Positions 6,963 through 14,576 of a stretch of 17,726 bases of DNA are shown piece after piece. Within the stretch, counting starts at the first letter, position 1, and the number at the start of each line of letters is the position of its first letter. Location: NCBI GenBank assembly GCA_938042265.1, contig CALIRN010000095.1, forward strand, positions 1 through 17,726, read 5' to 3'. The notes below the pieces were generated by a model. It did no database searches. It worked only from the letters and a program-made list of their open reading frames with translations, and was not told the origin of the DNA. The DNA is from an uncultured Eubacteriaceae bacterium (GTDB lineage: Bacteria; Bacillota; Clostridia; Lachnospirales; CAG-274). The position numbers were made by a program, and so were the translations under genes.

Positions 6963-8079
6963 GGAATATACCTTTGAGAATATTCTGATGCGTATGCTTA
7001 ACAGGGTATCAGACCAGGTTGACAAGAGAGAAGGCTCTGTAATTTATGATGCTCTGGCACCTGCGGCAGTGGAGCTGCAGCTTATGTATATTGAAATGGA
7101 AAATATGCTTAAGCAGTGCTTTGCCGATACCGCAGACAGAACATGGCTTATGCTGCGTGCCGGGGAGCGGGGACTGGAGCCCTATGGGGCATCGGCTGCG
7201 GTGCTGAGGGGAGTGTTTGAGCCTGAGGACGCAGCTGTGGAGGGCAAAAGATTTAATCTGGACAGCCTTAACTATGTTGTGGGAGAAAAACTGGAGGACG
7301 GCGGCAGAGCCGTTTACTGTGAAAGTGCGGGGACAGAGGGTAATTATCATTTTGGCTCAATGACGCCATTAGAGTATATTGATGGCTTAAAAAGTGCATA
7401 TCTTACACAGCTTTTATCGGCAGGGGCTGATGAGGAGGATACGGAGGACTTTCGTCGCAGGTATCTTGAAAGCCTTAATACTCAGGCATTTGGCGGCAAT
7501 ATTGCTGATTACAGGCAAAAAATAAAGGAGCTTAACGAAAATGAGGATATACTTGAGCTGGGCGGCATAGGGCAGGTGCGTGTATACTGTGCGGACGAAT
7601 GGAACGGCGGGGGTACTGTCAAGACGGTTATTACAACAAGAGCAAATGCTCCTGCATCTGACGGGCTTATAGCTGCTGTTCAGGAGTATCTTGACCCCAT
7701 AAGCGGCAAGGGAATGGGCATTGCGCCTGTGGGACATATAGTTACGGCGGCAACGGCGGAAGCAGAGGAAATATCCGTCAGTTTAAAAATACGTACAGCG
7801 CAGGGATATGATGCAGCGATTTTAAAACCTTATATTGCCGAAAAAATTGAGGAGTATTTCCAGGAACTGAATGACAGCTGGGAGGAAAGCTATACAGGAA
7901 ATGAGGATGACGGTATTGCAATTGTGGTGTCTTATCTTGCAGGAGTGATACAGATGCTTACGGGCATTAAAAGCATAGCTGATATTAATGTGGACGGTGC
8001 GGTATTCGGACAGGAATTAAGGCTTGGCAGAAACAGCCTTGCACAGCTTGAAGAGCTTAGTGTGGAGGTGGTTGAGTGA
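6955..8079 (+). CDS. xkdT: Baseplate J-like protein (XkdT-like, gp6-related wedge)
   Basis: This 374-aa protein starts at ATG 6955, overlapping the previous gene by 8 bp, with AAGGAGG upstream. It opens with 'EYTFENILMRMLNRVSDQVDKREGSVIYDALAPAAVELQ', the standard start of baseplate J proteins. It contains the conserved 'AGADEEDTEDFRRRYLESLNTQAFGGNIADYRQKI' region and a 'VGHIVTAATAEAEEISVSLKI' segment. It would form the wedge ring of the baseplate that triggers sheath contraction. It is intact and of normal length. Confidence 0.93.
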   Translation: MFEEYTFENILMRMLNRVSDQVDKREGSVIYDALAPAAVELQLMYIEMENMLKQCFADTADRTWLMLRAGERGLEPYGASAAVLRGVFEPEDAAVEGKRFNLDSLNYVVGEKLEDGGRAVYCESAGTEGNYHFGSMTPLEYIDGLKSAYLTQLLSAGADEEDTEDFRRRYLESLNTQAFGGNIADYRQKIKELNENEDILELGGIGQVRVYCADEWNGGGTVKTVITTRANAPASDGLIAAVQEYLDPISGKGMGIAPVGHIVTAATAEAEEISVSLKIRTAQGYDAAILKPYIAEKIEEYFQELNDSWEESYTGNEDDGIAIVVSYLAGVIQMLTGIKSIADINVDGAVFGQELRLGRNSLAQLEELSVEVVE

Positions 8080-8624
8080 GCCGAAATAAAAATACTATAG
8101 AATATTTGCCTGAATATATGGCAGAGCTGACGGAAATGCAGGAGCTGTATAATGGGCTGCAGCCTGAGTTTGATTTAATGTACAATAAAAAGGACAGTGC
8201 TATGAAAGAGTGCTTTGCGGTAACCTGTCAGGGCTTCGGACTGGAGCGGTATGAAAAAATGCTGGGTATCACGCCGCTGTATACCGACAGCATATCGGAC
8301 AGAAGGCTTAGGGTGCTTGCGGCAATAAACGGAGATACGCCCTATACCTTTGAAAGTGTGTATAATAAGCTGGTTTTGCTTTGTGGAGAGGGAAATGTAT
8401 TTATGGAATATGGAAAGGACAAATATACACTGCGTGTTATGATACGGCTTAATGCAAAAAATAAGTTTGACTCGGTGGTTAAAATGCTCAGGGAAATGCT
8501 GCCCTGCAATATTTCCCTTATTTGCAGCCTTGCATACAATAGGCATTTTGATTTTATGCCTTTTACGCATCAGGTGCTGTCTGCATATAATCACAGGCAG
8601 CTTACAGAGGAGGTTATAATATGA
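8076..8624 (+). CDS. xkdU: DUF2313 / YmfQ-like tail protein (XkdU-like)
   Basis: This 182-aa protein starts at GTG 8076, overlapping the TGA of the wedge gene by 4 bp, with GGAGGTGG upstream. Segments such as 'ITPLYTDSISDRRLRVLAAINGDTPYTF' fit the XkdU/YmfQ family, which follows baseplate J and is thought to connect tail fibres or complete the baseplate (gpI-like). In PBSX and most relatives fibre genes come next. Here a 14-codon frame and then the terminase follow. The C-terminus ('HRQLTEEVII') ends at TGA 8622-8624. Confidence 0.87.
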   Translation: MSRNKNTIEYLPEYMAELTEMQELYNGLQPEFDLMYNKKDSAMKECFAVTCQGFGLERYEKMLGITPLYTDSISDRRLRVLAAINGDTPYTFESVYNKLVLLCGEGNVFMEYGKDKYTLRVMIRLNAKNKFDSVVKMLREMLPCNISLICSLAYNRHFDFMPFTHQVLSAYNHRQLTEEVII

Positions 8625-8665
8625 AGGTAAAATTATACAAGGGACCCTGTAAAGGGGTGTTTTAA
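8621..8665 (+). CDS. 14-codon ORF bridging xkdU-like and terminase genes
   Basis: ATG 8621 overlaps the preceding stop as ATGA, is preceded by a strong GAGGAGG, and encodes MKVKLYKGPCKGVF. Its TAA overlaps the terminase ATG as TAATG. The two overlaps would let ribosomes pass from one gene to the next. It may be a coupling leader, a microprotein, or the surviving first codons of a lost gene such as a tail fibre. I cannot decide between these from one sequence. Confidence 0.4.
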   Translation: MKVKLYKGPCKGVF

Positions 8666-9903
8666 TGGACAGTGAAAAATATAAAACGCTTGTTGGCGGT
8701 GGTTATGAGGATTACTGGAATTTTAAAGGCCGTTACAGGGTTTGTAAAGGAAGTCGTGCCAGCAAAAAGAGTAAAACAACGGCTTTAAACCTTATTGACA
8801 GGCTTATGGAGTATCCGCAGGCAAATATATTGGTTGTAAGAAAAGTGTATTCCACCCTCAGGGACAGTTGTTATGCAGAGCTGTGCTGGGCAATTAACCG
8901 TCTTGGCGTAAGGAGAGAGTTTGATCTAAAGGTAAGTCCTTTGGAGATTACCTACAAGCCTACAGGGCAGAAGATATATTTCAGAGGACTGGATGACCCT
9001 ATAAAAATAACCTCGATTACCGTAAAAAGTGGAGCGCTGTGCTGGCTTTGGATTGAGGAGGCTTATGAAATTTCCGCCGAGGCTGACTTTGATATGCTGG
9101 ATGAAAGTATACGAGGTCAGGTGTCAGAGGGACTGTTCAAGCAGATTACGCTGACTCTTAATCCGTGGAATGAAAGACACTGGATTAAAAAGCGTTTTTT
9201 TGATAAGCCTGAGGAAAATGTGCTTGCAAAGACCACAAATTATATGTGCAATGAGTGGCTTGATAAGGCGGATATAGCTGTATTTGAGCGTATGAAGGAG
9301 CAAAATCCAAGGAGATATACGGTTGCGGGCTTGGGAAACTGGGGCATAGCTGAGGGACTTGTGTATGAAAACTGGGAGGAAAGGGATTTTGATGTGGAAA
9401 ATCTTTTAAAAAACAGGGATATAATACCTGTCCTTGGTTTGGATTTTGGGTATGCAAATGACCCTACTGCTATATTTTACGGTATGTGCGACAGTCGGAG
9501 GCGGCTGCTTTATGTGGCTGATGAGGTTTACAGAAAGGGACTTTCAAATGAGGCGATTTTTGATATTATCTGTAAAAAAGGGTGGAAAAAGGCAAAAATT
9601 ATTGCAGACAGTGCAGAGCCTAAGTCCATTGACAGACTGTATGAGCTGGGGGTGCCGCGCATCAAGGCTGCCCGAAAGGGCGCTGACAGTATAAGGTGTG
9701 GTATCGACCTTATTAGTGATTACAGAATAATTATAAAGCCTGGCTGTGTAAATTTTCTTACTGAAATAAGTAATTATATGTGGGAAAAGGACAGATTTGG
9801 AAATATGATAAACAAGCCCTGCGATAATTTTAACCATCTTATGGACGCCATGAGGTATGGTATGGAGGATATTCAGGCAGGCTCCCTGTTATCCTTTGAT
9901 TAG
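8665..9903 (+). CDS. Phage terminase large subunit (PBSX family, Terminase_3)
   Basis: This 412-aa protein starts at ATG 8665 with AAGGGG about 8 bases upstream. The ATPase half has a P-loop variant 'KGSRASKKSKTT' (residues 28-39), as seen in this subfamily, and a Walker B 'LCWLWIEEAYEI'. The nuclease half has 'GLDFGYANDPTA', 'IIADSAEPKSI' and 'NFNHLMDAMRY', each supplying a metal-binding Asp. The enzyme cuts concatemeric DNA and pumps it through the portal into the prohead. All key residues appear present, so DNA packaging is plausibly retained and a pure headless tailocin is less likely. Its position after the baseplate genes is unusual. No small subunit is visible in the window. Confidence 0.93.
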   Translation: MDSEKYKTLVGGGYEDYWNFKGRYRVCKGSRASKKSKTTALNLIDRLMEYPQANILVVRKVYSTLRDSCYAELCWAINRLGVRREFDLKVSPLEITYKPTGQKIYFRGLDDPIKITSITVKSGALCWLWIEEAYEISAEADFDMLDESIRGQVSEGLFKQITLTLNPWNERHWIKKRFFDKPEENVLAKTTNYMCNEWLDKADIAVFERMKEQNPRRYTVAGLGNWGIAEGLVYENWEERDFDVENLLKNRDIIPVLGLDFGYANDPTAIFYGMCDSRRRLLYVADEVYRKGLSNEAIFDIICKKGWKKAKIIADSAEPKSIDRLYELGVPRIKAARKGADSIRCGIDLISDYRIIIKPGCVNFLTEISNYMWEKDRFGNMINKPCDNFNHLMDAMRYGMEDIQAGSLLSFD

Positions 9904-9913
9904 GGGGGATAAT

Positions 9914-11029
9914 ATGAATATTGGGGACTTTTTTGACAGCTTTGATTATTTTATTCAGCTTATAGCGTTATGGGATTTTATGCCGCTGATAAGCCTTAAC
10001 GATTTTGAGTACGGTTTATTGGACAACAAAATGGAAGATAATGACTCTGTACCATTTAACAGCTATGTATCAAACAACATCTGTTGCTGTACAGGAGGCA
10101 TAATAAACAGCTTTGATTACGGAAAGCAGGAAAATAATGAAACAGGTGATGTATTAAGGTACGGTTTTTTTACAGATGAAAATTTTTGGTTATATGGCAT
10201 TTTTAGTGACATTCAAAAATACTTTGGCAGTAGCTCAAACCTTACAGATGAAAGGCTGTATAACTTGGCAGAACGTTGGATAACAGCTGATAATACGGAG
10301 TTTCCGTATACAGTCAACAGGGCAGACAGTAATACTATATCCTATTCAGACTTTGAGGAAGCGGATAATTTATCACGGTTTTACAGCGGCGGTATTTTTG
10401 GGGGGCAGGATAACAGGTATAAGGCGTTATATGAAAATATTAACAATAGTATGCCTTATACCTTTGAGAGCTTTGTCCTACAGAGGGATACATATACACG
10501 GGGTGACAGCATTGGTCTTGAAAATGAGTTGCTTTACTCTTATTGCAGCAGCTTTAATATGCCTGCTTATATAAGCAGTGCAGAATATCCTATGGCAGAG
10601 CGGACTGCTGACTTATGGATAAAAAATGAAAATGCCGTAAGCGTAAGCACAATGGCAAATTATCCGTGGCAATTAACCTATTATGAAGCTTTAGGGGAGA
10701 ATAACGTAAGCTTTTTCAGTGAATATGCGGACAATTACGGCGTAATGGGGATAACTGCCTCCAATGAAAATGTGACTGCGGAGACGGTTGAGGGCTGCAT
10801 TACCAATGATAGCAGCAGCCATATTTTGTCTGATTACAGAAAAAATGAACTGATAAAAGCTCTGTCTGCCTCACCCTCCGGGGGCACAGGTGAGGGTATT
10901 AGCATTAATGTGGATTTTAAAGCTTATGCCGATATTAAAAATGATTATGATATTGAAAAGTTTGCGGATGTATTTGTTAAACGGCTTGAGGCGGAGTTGT
11001 CAAGCTGTGCGGAGGGCATACACTTGTAA
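9914..11029 (+). CDS. Unknown 371-aa protein between terminase and portal; C-terminus tape-measure-like
   Basis: Start chosen at ATG 9914 behind TAGGGGGGA; a longer start at 9857 lies within the terminase gene. The product is acidic and rich in N, S, Y, F and D, with no signal peptide, clear membrane segment or long coiled coil. I do not recognise the first 320 residues. The last 50 change character: a glycine-rich hinge ('SPSGGTGEG') leads to 'ISINVDFKAYADIKNDYDIE' and then 'KFADVFVKRLEAEL'. That pattern (beta strand, D-x-D-I-E/D-K, amphipathic helix) resembles the C-termini of clostridial tape-measure proteins. Since no tape-measure gene lies in the normal place, this may be a short, relocated or remodelled tape measure. 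It could equally be a tail or packaging accessory protein. Its codon style resembles the unknown accessory genes more than the virion core. Confidence 0.45.
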   Translation: MNIGDFFDSFDYFIQLIALWDFMPLISLNDFEYGLLDNKMEDNDSVPFNSYVSNNICCCTGGIINSFDYGKQENNETGDVLRYGFFTDENFWLYGIFSDIQKYFGSSSNLTDERLYNLAERWITADNTEFPYTVNRADSNTISYSDFEEADNLSRFYSGGIFGGQDNRYKALYENINNSMPYTFESFVLQRDTYTRGDSIGLENELLYSYCSSFNMPAYISSAEYPMAERTADLWIKNENAVSVSTMANYPWQLTYYEALGENNVSFFSEYADNYGVMGITASNENVTAETVEGCITNDSSSHILSDYRKNELIKALSASPSGGTGEGISINVDFKAYADIKNDYDIEKFADVFVKRLEAELSSCAEGIHL

Positions 11030-11040
11030 GGAGGAATTAA

Positions 11041-12360
11041 ATGTACAATTATTTTTTAAGTGAAACGGACAGGGTTAATGCCCTGCTGGCACAAAATGCA
11101 CCTGTCACTCTTAAGGAACTGGCGGAAAGGGATATTGCAGGGTTTATATCCTCCGCAAGGCGCAGGGATATGCTGACGGGGGAAAGATATTACGTGGGTC
11201 TGCATGATATTTTAAGGCACAGGCGTACAGCCATCGGCGAGGGCGGAAAAATTGTGGAGCTTAACAATCTGCCGAATAACAGGGTAGTAAACAATATATA
11301 TAAAATGCTTGTGGACCAAAAGGTAAACTATCTGCTTGGAAAACCCGTTACGGTCAGATGTGAGGATAAGGATGCAGAGAAAAGAATAAAGGGCTGCTTT
11401 GACAGGGAGTTTGCGAGAACTCTTAAGAATATAGGTGAGGACGCATTAAACTGCGGAATAGGCTGGCTGTATGTTTATTTTGATGAAGGAGGGAGGACAA
11501 AATTCAGGCGGTTCAGACCTTTTGAGATTATTCCGGGCTGGGCAGACAGCGAGCACACAAGGCTAGATTATGCAGTCAGGGTATATGATGTAATCTGCTG
11601 TGAGGGTAAAAGAGAAAGGGCTGAAACATGTGCCGAGCTTTATACAAAGGAGGGTGTGCGCCGTTACAGGCTTGAGGGCAGTATATTAAAGGAGGAAAGT
11701 CCTCTTGAACCCTATTACAGGGTAGACGGCAGGAGCTTCTGTTTTGAAAAAATCCCTTTAGTGCCCTTTAAGTACAACTCAAAGGAGCTGCCCCTTATAA
11801 AGAACGTAAAAGGGCTTCAGGACGGTCTGAACAGTCTTTTATCCGACTTTCAAAATTGTATGGAGGAGGATGTAAGAAATACTATCCTTGTTATTAAAAA
11901 TTATGACGGTGAGGATTTGGGGCAGTTCAGGAAAAATCTGTCTGCCTACGGCGCTGTCAAGGTTAAAACCGTTGACGGCTCTCAGGGAGGCGTTGAAACA
12001 CTTAATATTCAGGTTAATGCCGACAACTACAAGGCTATTATTGATATTTTCAAAAAAGCAATTATTGAAAACGGCAGAGGATATGATGCCAAGGAGGACA
12101 GACTTGCCTCAAACCCAAACCAGATGAATATTATGAGTATGTACAATGATATTGATATTGATGCCAACGGTATGGAAACAGAGTTTGCTGCCGCTCTTGA
12201 GCAGGTGATGTATTTTGTCTGCGGTGAGTCAACAGAGGCTGAGCTTGTTTTTAACCGAAGTATGATTATGAATGAGTCTGAGGTTATTGATAATATTATA
12301 AAGAGCAAGGGTATTATTGAGGATGAGGTGCTTAAGGCAAGACATCCATGGGTTAAGTGA
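11041..12360 (+). CDS. Phage portal protein (SPP1 gp6-like)
   Basis: This 439-aa protein starts at ATG 11041 behind AAGGAGG. 'HDILRHRRTAIGEGGKIVEL' followed by 'NNRVVNNIYKMLVDQKVNYLLGKPV' is the signature start of SPP1-type portals. Later parts ('IPLVPFKYNSKELPLIKNVKGLQDGLNSLLSDFQNCMEED' and 'NQMNIMSMYNDIDIDANGMETEFAAALEQ') are the clip, stem and crown regions. The portal is the twelve-subunit ring at the head vertex through which the terminase packages DNA. It normally lies upstream of the capsid gene; here it is the last recognisable phage gene in the block. The frame is intact. Confidence 0.93.
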   Translation: MYNYFLSETDRVNALLAQNAPVTLKELAERDIAGFISSARRRDMLTGERYYVGLHDILRHRRTAIGEGGKIVELNNLPNNRVVNNIYKMLVDQKVNYLLGKPVTVRCEDKDAEKRIKGCFDREFARTLKNIGEDALNCGIGWLYVYFDEGGRTKFRRFRPFEIIPGWADSEHTRLDYAVRVYDVICCEGKRERAETCAELYTKEGVRRYRLEGSILKEESPLEPYYRVDGRSFCFEKIPLVPFKYNSKELPLIKNVKGLQDGLNSLLSDFQNCMEEDVRNTILVIKNYDGEDLGQFRKNLSAYGAVKVKTVDGSQGGVETLNIQVNADNYKAIIDIFKKAIIENGRGYDAKEDRLASNPNQMNIMSMYNDIDIDANGMETEFAAALEQVMYFVCGESTEAELVFNRSMIMNESEVIDNIIKSKGIIEDEVLKARHPWVK

Positions 12361-12414
12361 GATATGTGTGGTTTTAACTCTGATGGATAAAGAAACAAGA
12401 ACTATATTATTAAA

Positions 12415-12420
12415 TATAAT
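12415..12420 (+). promoter_or_regulatory. Possible -10 element (TATAAT) before the transglutaminase gene
   Basis: TATAAT lies in an AT-rich 100-bp gap after the portal gene, about 30 nt upstream of a GGAGG site. The best -35 candidate 17 nt upstream (GAAACA) is weak. In such AT-rich sequence a chance match is quite possible. Confidence 0.3.
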
Positions 12421-12461
12421 GATAATTTATTACAAAAATGAAATTAATGGAGGTAAATAAG

Positions 12462-13435
12462 ATGAAATTAAAAAATCAAATGGCACACATGAAGTAACAT
12501 ATACATACGGTGACAACAAACCGACGAAATCTGAGGCTAAAATTGATGCGAATGACGCGGCAATGGCTTTATGGCTGGATCATCCTGAACTTTTTTGGCT
12601 TGAAGAAAGGTGTGATATTTCGGTAGTTATGAGTGGGGCGAAAGTAAAAGAAATTACAATTTCAGTACCTACATATTATTCAGAATCGTCGACACAATTA
12701 TTAGCTATGAAGAAAAATATGGAGAATAATGTAAACAGAATTAAAAATAACATTGATACATACCGTGTGAGAACTGATATTGATAAGGTGGTATATGCAC
12801 ATGATTATTTAACAAGTACATTAAAATATAATAGAGCTGCGTTAAGTGCCGCAACAGGGAGTATGCCAAATGCGTTTAATGCTTATGGTGCTTTAATAAA
12901 TAGTACTGACGGGGTAGTATGTCAGGGATATGCAAAGGCCTTTCAATTGATTTGTAAAAAACTGGGGGTGGATTGTATTGTGGTTATGGGGAATGCCAGC
13001 GATACTAATTATGGTGATACACATTCGTGGAACTATGTTAAAATTTATGGAGAATGGTATTTTACCGATGTTACTGCGGATGATATTAATGCAGGAAATG
13101 TTAACCCTTATAATTATAAATATTTTTTGAGACCGATGCCAACCTCTTATCATGAAGATATAATATGGGAGAATATAAACATGGCTAATGGTTTCGCAAT
13201 ATTATATGGAGATGTAGACGACAGTGGTTATTTAACAGCAAATGATGTTTCTGCTATACATCAACTTGTGTTAGATGAGAGCTTTAAAACATATTTGACA
13301 TATTCCGGTGCGGTGGCATGTGAGGTTACAGACGGCAAGGAAATAACTATAGCAGATGCATCGGCGGTTTGGCAGGCAGTAACTGATACTGATTATATAC
13401 TGCCAATATATAGTGCTTTTTCAAGATGGAATTAG
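12462..13435 (+). pseudogene. Transglutaminase-like protein with dockerin domain; 5' end frameshifted or phase-variable
   Basis: The long frame (first ATG 12563, 290 aa) encodes a transglutaminase-like cysteine protein fold with Cys120 ('GVVCQGYA'), His154 ('DTHSWNYV') and Asp169 ('FTDVTADD'). A dockerin-like end follows: one good calcium loop at about 215-237 ('YGDVDDSGYLTANDVSAI') and a second degenerate repeat. ATG 12563 has no binding site, and coding similarity runs upstream to a TAA at 12458. A well-placed ATG at 12462, 8 nt behind GGAGG, is one base out of frame: after M-K-L-K it would join the long frame if the A6 tract at 12470-12475 had one more A, or by -1 slip on A AAA AAT. Either way no signal peptide is encoded, although dockerin proteins are normally exported. 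It is therefore probably a truncated relic of a surface protein. A functional shortened form cannot be excluded. Confidence 0.65.
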
Positions 13436-13464
13436 TATTCTGTTAAAATACAAACATTTACAAT

Positions 13465-13498
13465 GGGGCTGTCGCACTAAAAAATAGTGTGCAGTTCC
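13465..13498. repeat. Imperfect hairpin between convergent genes, edge resembling an IS/MITE terminus
   Basis: GGGGCTG, one bulged T, then CGCACTA pairs with TAGTGTG, CAG and TTCC around an A-rich loop, with one internal G-U and two outer G-U pairs. It sits in the 82-bp gap between convergent genes and could terminate transcription from either side, though it lacks a strong T run. The GGGGCTGTCGCAC edge resembles insertion-sequence or MITE ends, from memory only. Confidence 0.4.
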
Positions 13499-13517
13499 TT
13501 GTAATACAGAAAAAATC

Positions 13518-14162
13518 TTATTCGAGATTAAAAATTTCTTTAATATAATCGTCTTGAAGTTTACTGAATTTTTCTGTAATTAATGAAATATCGTCAGATG
13601 TCACGTTATCTTTTGGATTAATGTTATTATCTTTCGTATGAATATATCCGGCTTTTATAAGAGCGGAAAGTGCCTCAGAAGCATAAGGCGATACCTGATC
13701 ATAATCATTAAAGGTTTTCAAAAATTCGAAATCCGGCACAGGATTTTCACTGTTTTTACTAAAGTATATATCATCTGTTAAAAGTATCCTGTAAGCAATT
13801 GCTGCTAAATCCTGCTTTGTCATTAAATCATCTGGCTTCAGAGTACCATCGGAATAGCCTTTGATAATACCGTTTTCGTATCCAATTTGAATTCTTATAC
13901 CTAAGTATTCGCTGTTATCAGGACCAATTTGGTTTTCAGGTACATCATAAATTGTATTAAAATCCGTAAAAGGTGATTTAAATTTTAAACGGCCAAACAA
14001 AACTTTATTTCTGCAGTTGCCGGCAACCTCCGGGTCAAGAAGTGCACACATACATTCAAAACGAGTGAGGGGTTTTTCGCTGTCTGACGCTATAGTAAAT
14101 GCGGGTGTTGATAGGGTTAAACATGCACATAAAGCAAATACTTCCACTAAACTTTTTTTCAT
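13518..14162 (-). CDS. Secreted protein with SLH-like repeats
   Basis: This 214-aa protein is on the minus strand. ATG at 14162-14160 is preceded by GAGGAG. Residues 1-26 form a signal peptide: 'MKKSLVEVFALCACLTLSTP' with cleavage likely after an A-S type site. The body has S-layer-homology-like segments. The clearest is 'GIIKGYSDGTLKPDDLMTKQ' followed by 'DLAAIAYRIL'; another is 'SPYASEALSALIKAGYIH'; and an N-terminal 'LTRFECMCALLD' resembles the middle of an SLH repeat. SLH domains bind pyruvylated secondary cell-wall polymers and tether proteins to the surface. Here they make up almost the whole protein, with no other domain, so it may be a small cell-wall-associated factor. It has its own promoter and is transcribed towards the transglutaminase gene. 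Confidence 0.7.
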   Translation of the reverse strand: MKKSLVEVFALCACLTLSTPAFTIASDSEKPLTRFECMCALLDPEVAGNCRNKVLFGRLKFKSPFTDFNTIYDVPENQIGPDNSEYLGIRIQIGYENGIIKGYSDGTLKPDDLMTKQDLAAIAYRILLTDDIYFSKNSENPVPDFEFLKTFNDYDQVSPYASEALSALIKAGYIHTKDNNINPKDNVTSDDISLITEKFSKLQDDYIKEIFNLE

Positions 14163-14215
14163 AGAAAACTCTCCTCTATATAAGTATGTTGTGATAAAGT
14201 AATTATTATTTATAC

Positions 14216-14244
14216 ATTATATCATATGAAAAATTATTTTTCAA
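14216..14244 (-). promoter_or_regulatory. Promoter for the SLH-like gene
   Basis: On the minus strand, TTGAAA (14244-14239) lies exactly 17 nt from TATAAT (14221-14216). The -10 is preceded by TGA, giving an extended -10. The layout is that of a good sigma-A promoter, about 55 nt upstream of the start codon. Confidence 0.75.
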
Positions 14245-14256
14245 TGAATGTTTTTG

Positions 14257-14434
14257 ACTTAAGCGCGTCAATCTAATTTGGTAATAAACTTGTAATATTA
14301 GTTCAAAATTCTTATGACAAACAACATTTCTCAGTGTTTTATATCTGTTTTGGCGTTAATTATGATGTTTTATACCTCAAAAGCTTTTATGTTACACTAA
14401 TATTTCAAAATTAGATTGACGTGTTGATTTAAGT
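14257..14434. repeat. MITE-like inverted-repeat segment (about 178 bp)
   Basis: Terminal arms pair in two blocks: ACTTAA (14257-14262) with TTAAGT (14429-14434), and a perfect 14-bp match of 14266-14279 with 14408-14421. An inner 9-bp pair, AATATTAGT (14294-14302) with ACTAATATT (14396-14404), continues the symmetry. The AT-rich interior encodes nothing. The layout fits a miniature inverted-repeat element or the relic of an insertion. Obvious flanking target duplications were not found. The element fills most of the gap between the divergent SLH-like and DUF1015 genes. Confidence 0.55.
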
Positions 14435-14477
14435 TTTAGTGTTTTTTTAGCAGATAAAAACTGAAAAACATCATATA

Positions 14478-14486
14478 TGTTATAAT
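14478..14486 (+). promoter_or_regulatory. Extended -10 promoter for the DUF1015 gene
   Basis: TGTTATAAT (14478-14486) is a perfect extended -10. No good -35 is seen at 16-18 nt, which extended -10 promoters tolerate. It lies about 90 nt upstream of the DUF1015 start and just outside the inverted-repeat segment. Confidence 0.6.
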
Positions 14487-14576
14487 GACAGTGCAATGAT
14501 AACTGCGAGAGCAGGTTGTAAAATTTTTTTGCTTATGCTATACTTAAGAAAAAACTTTTTGCGAGGAGGTTTTACT

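Noticed and set aside
8692..8784. Terminase P-loop lacking the usual G-K-S/T order
   Set aside because: The K-rich G-S-R-x-S-K-K-S-K-T form is, as I recall, normal for this PBSX-like subfamily, so I do not read it as inactivation.
9857..9913. Longer start for the 371-aa protein, inside the terminase gene
   Set aside because: ATG 9914 has its own GGGGGG site just after the terminase stop; the upstream residues merely read the terminase end in another frame.
14496..14576. Extended N-terminus for the DUF1015 protein
   Set aside because: The 27 extra residues are unlike the family, and GAGGAGG is placed for ATG 14577.
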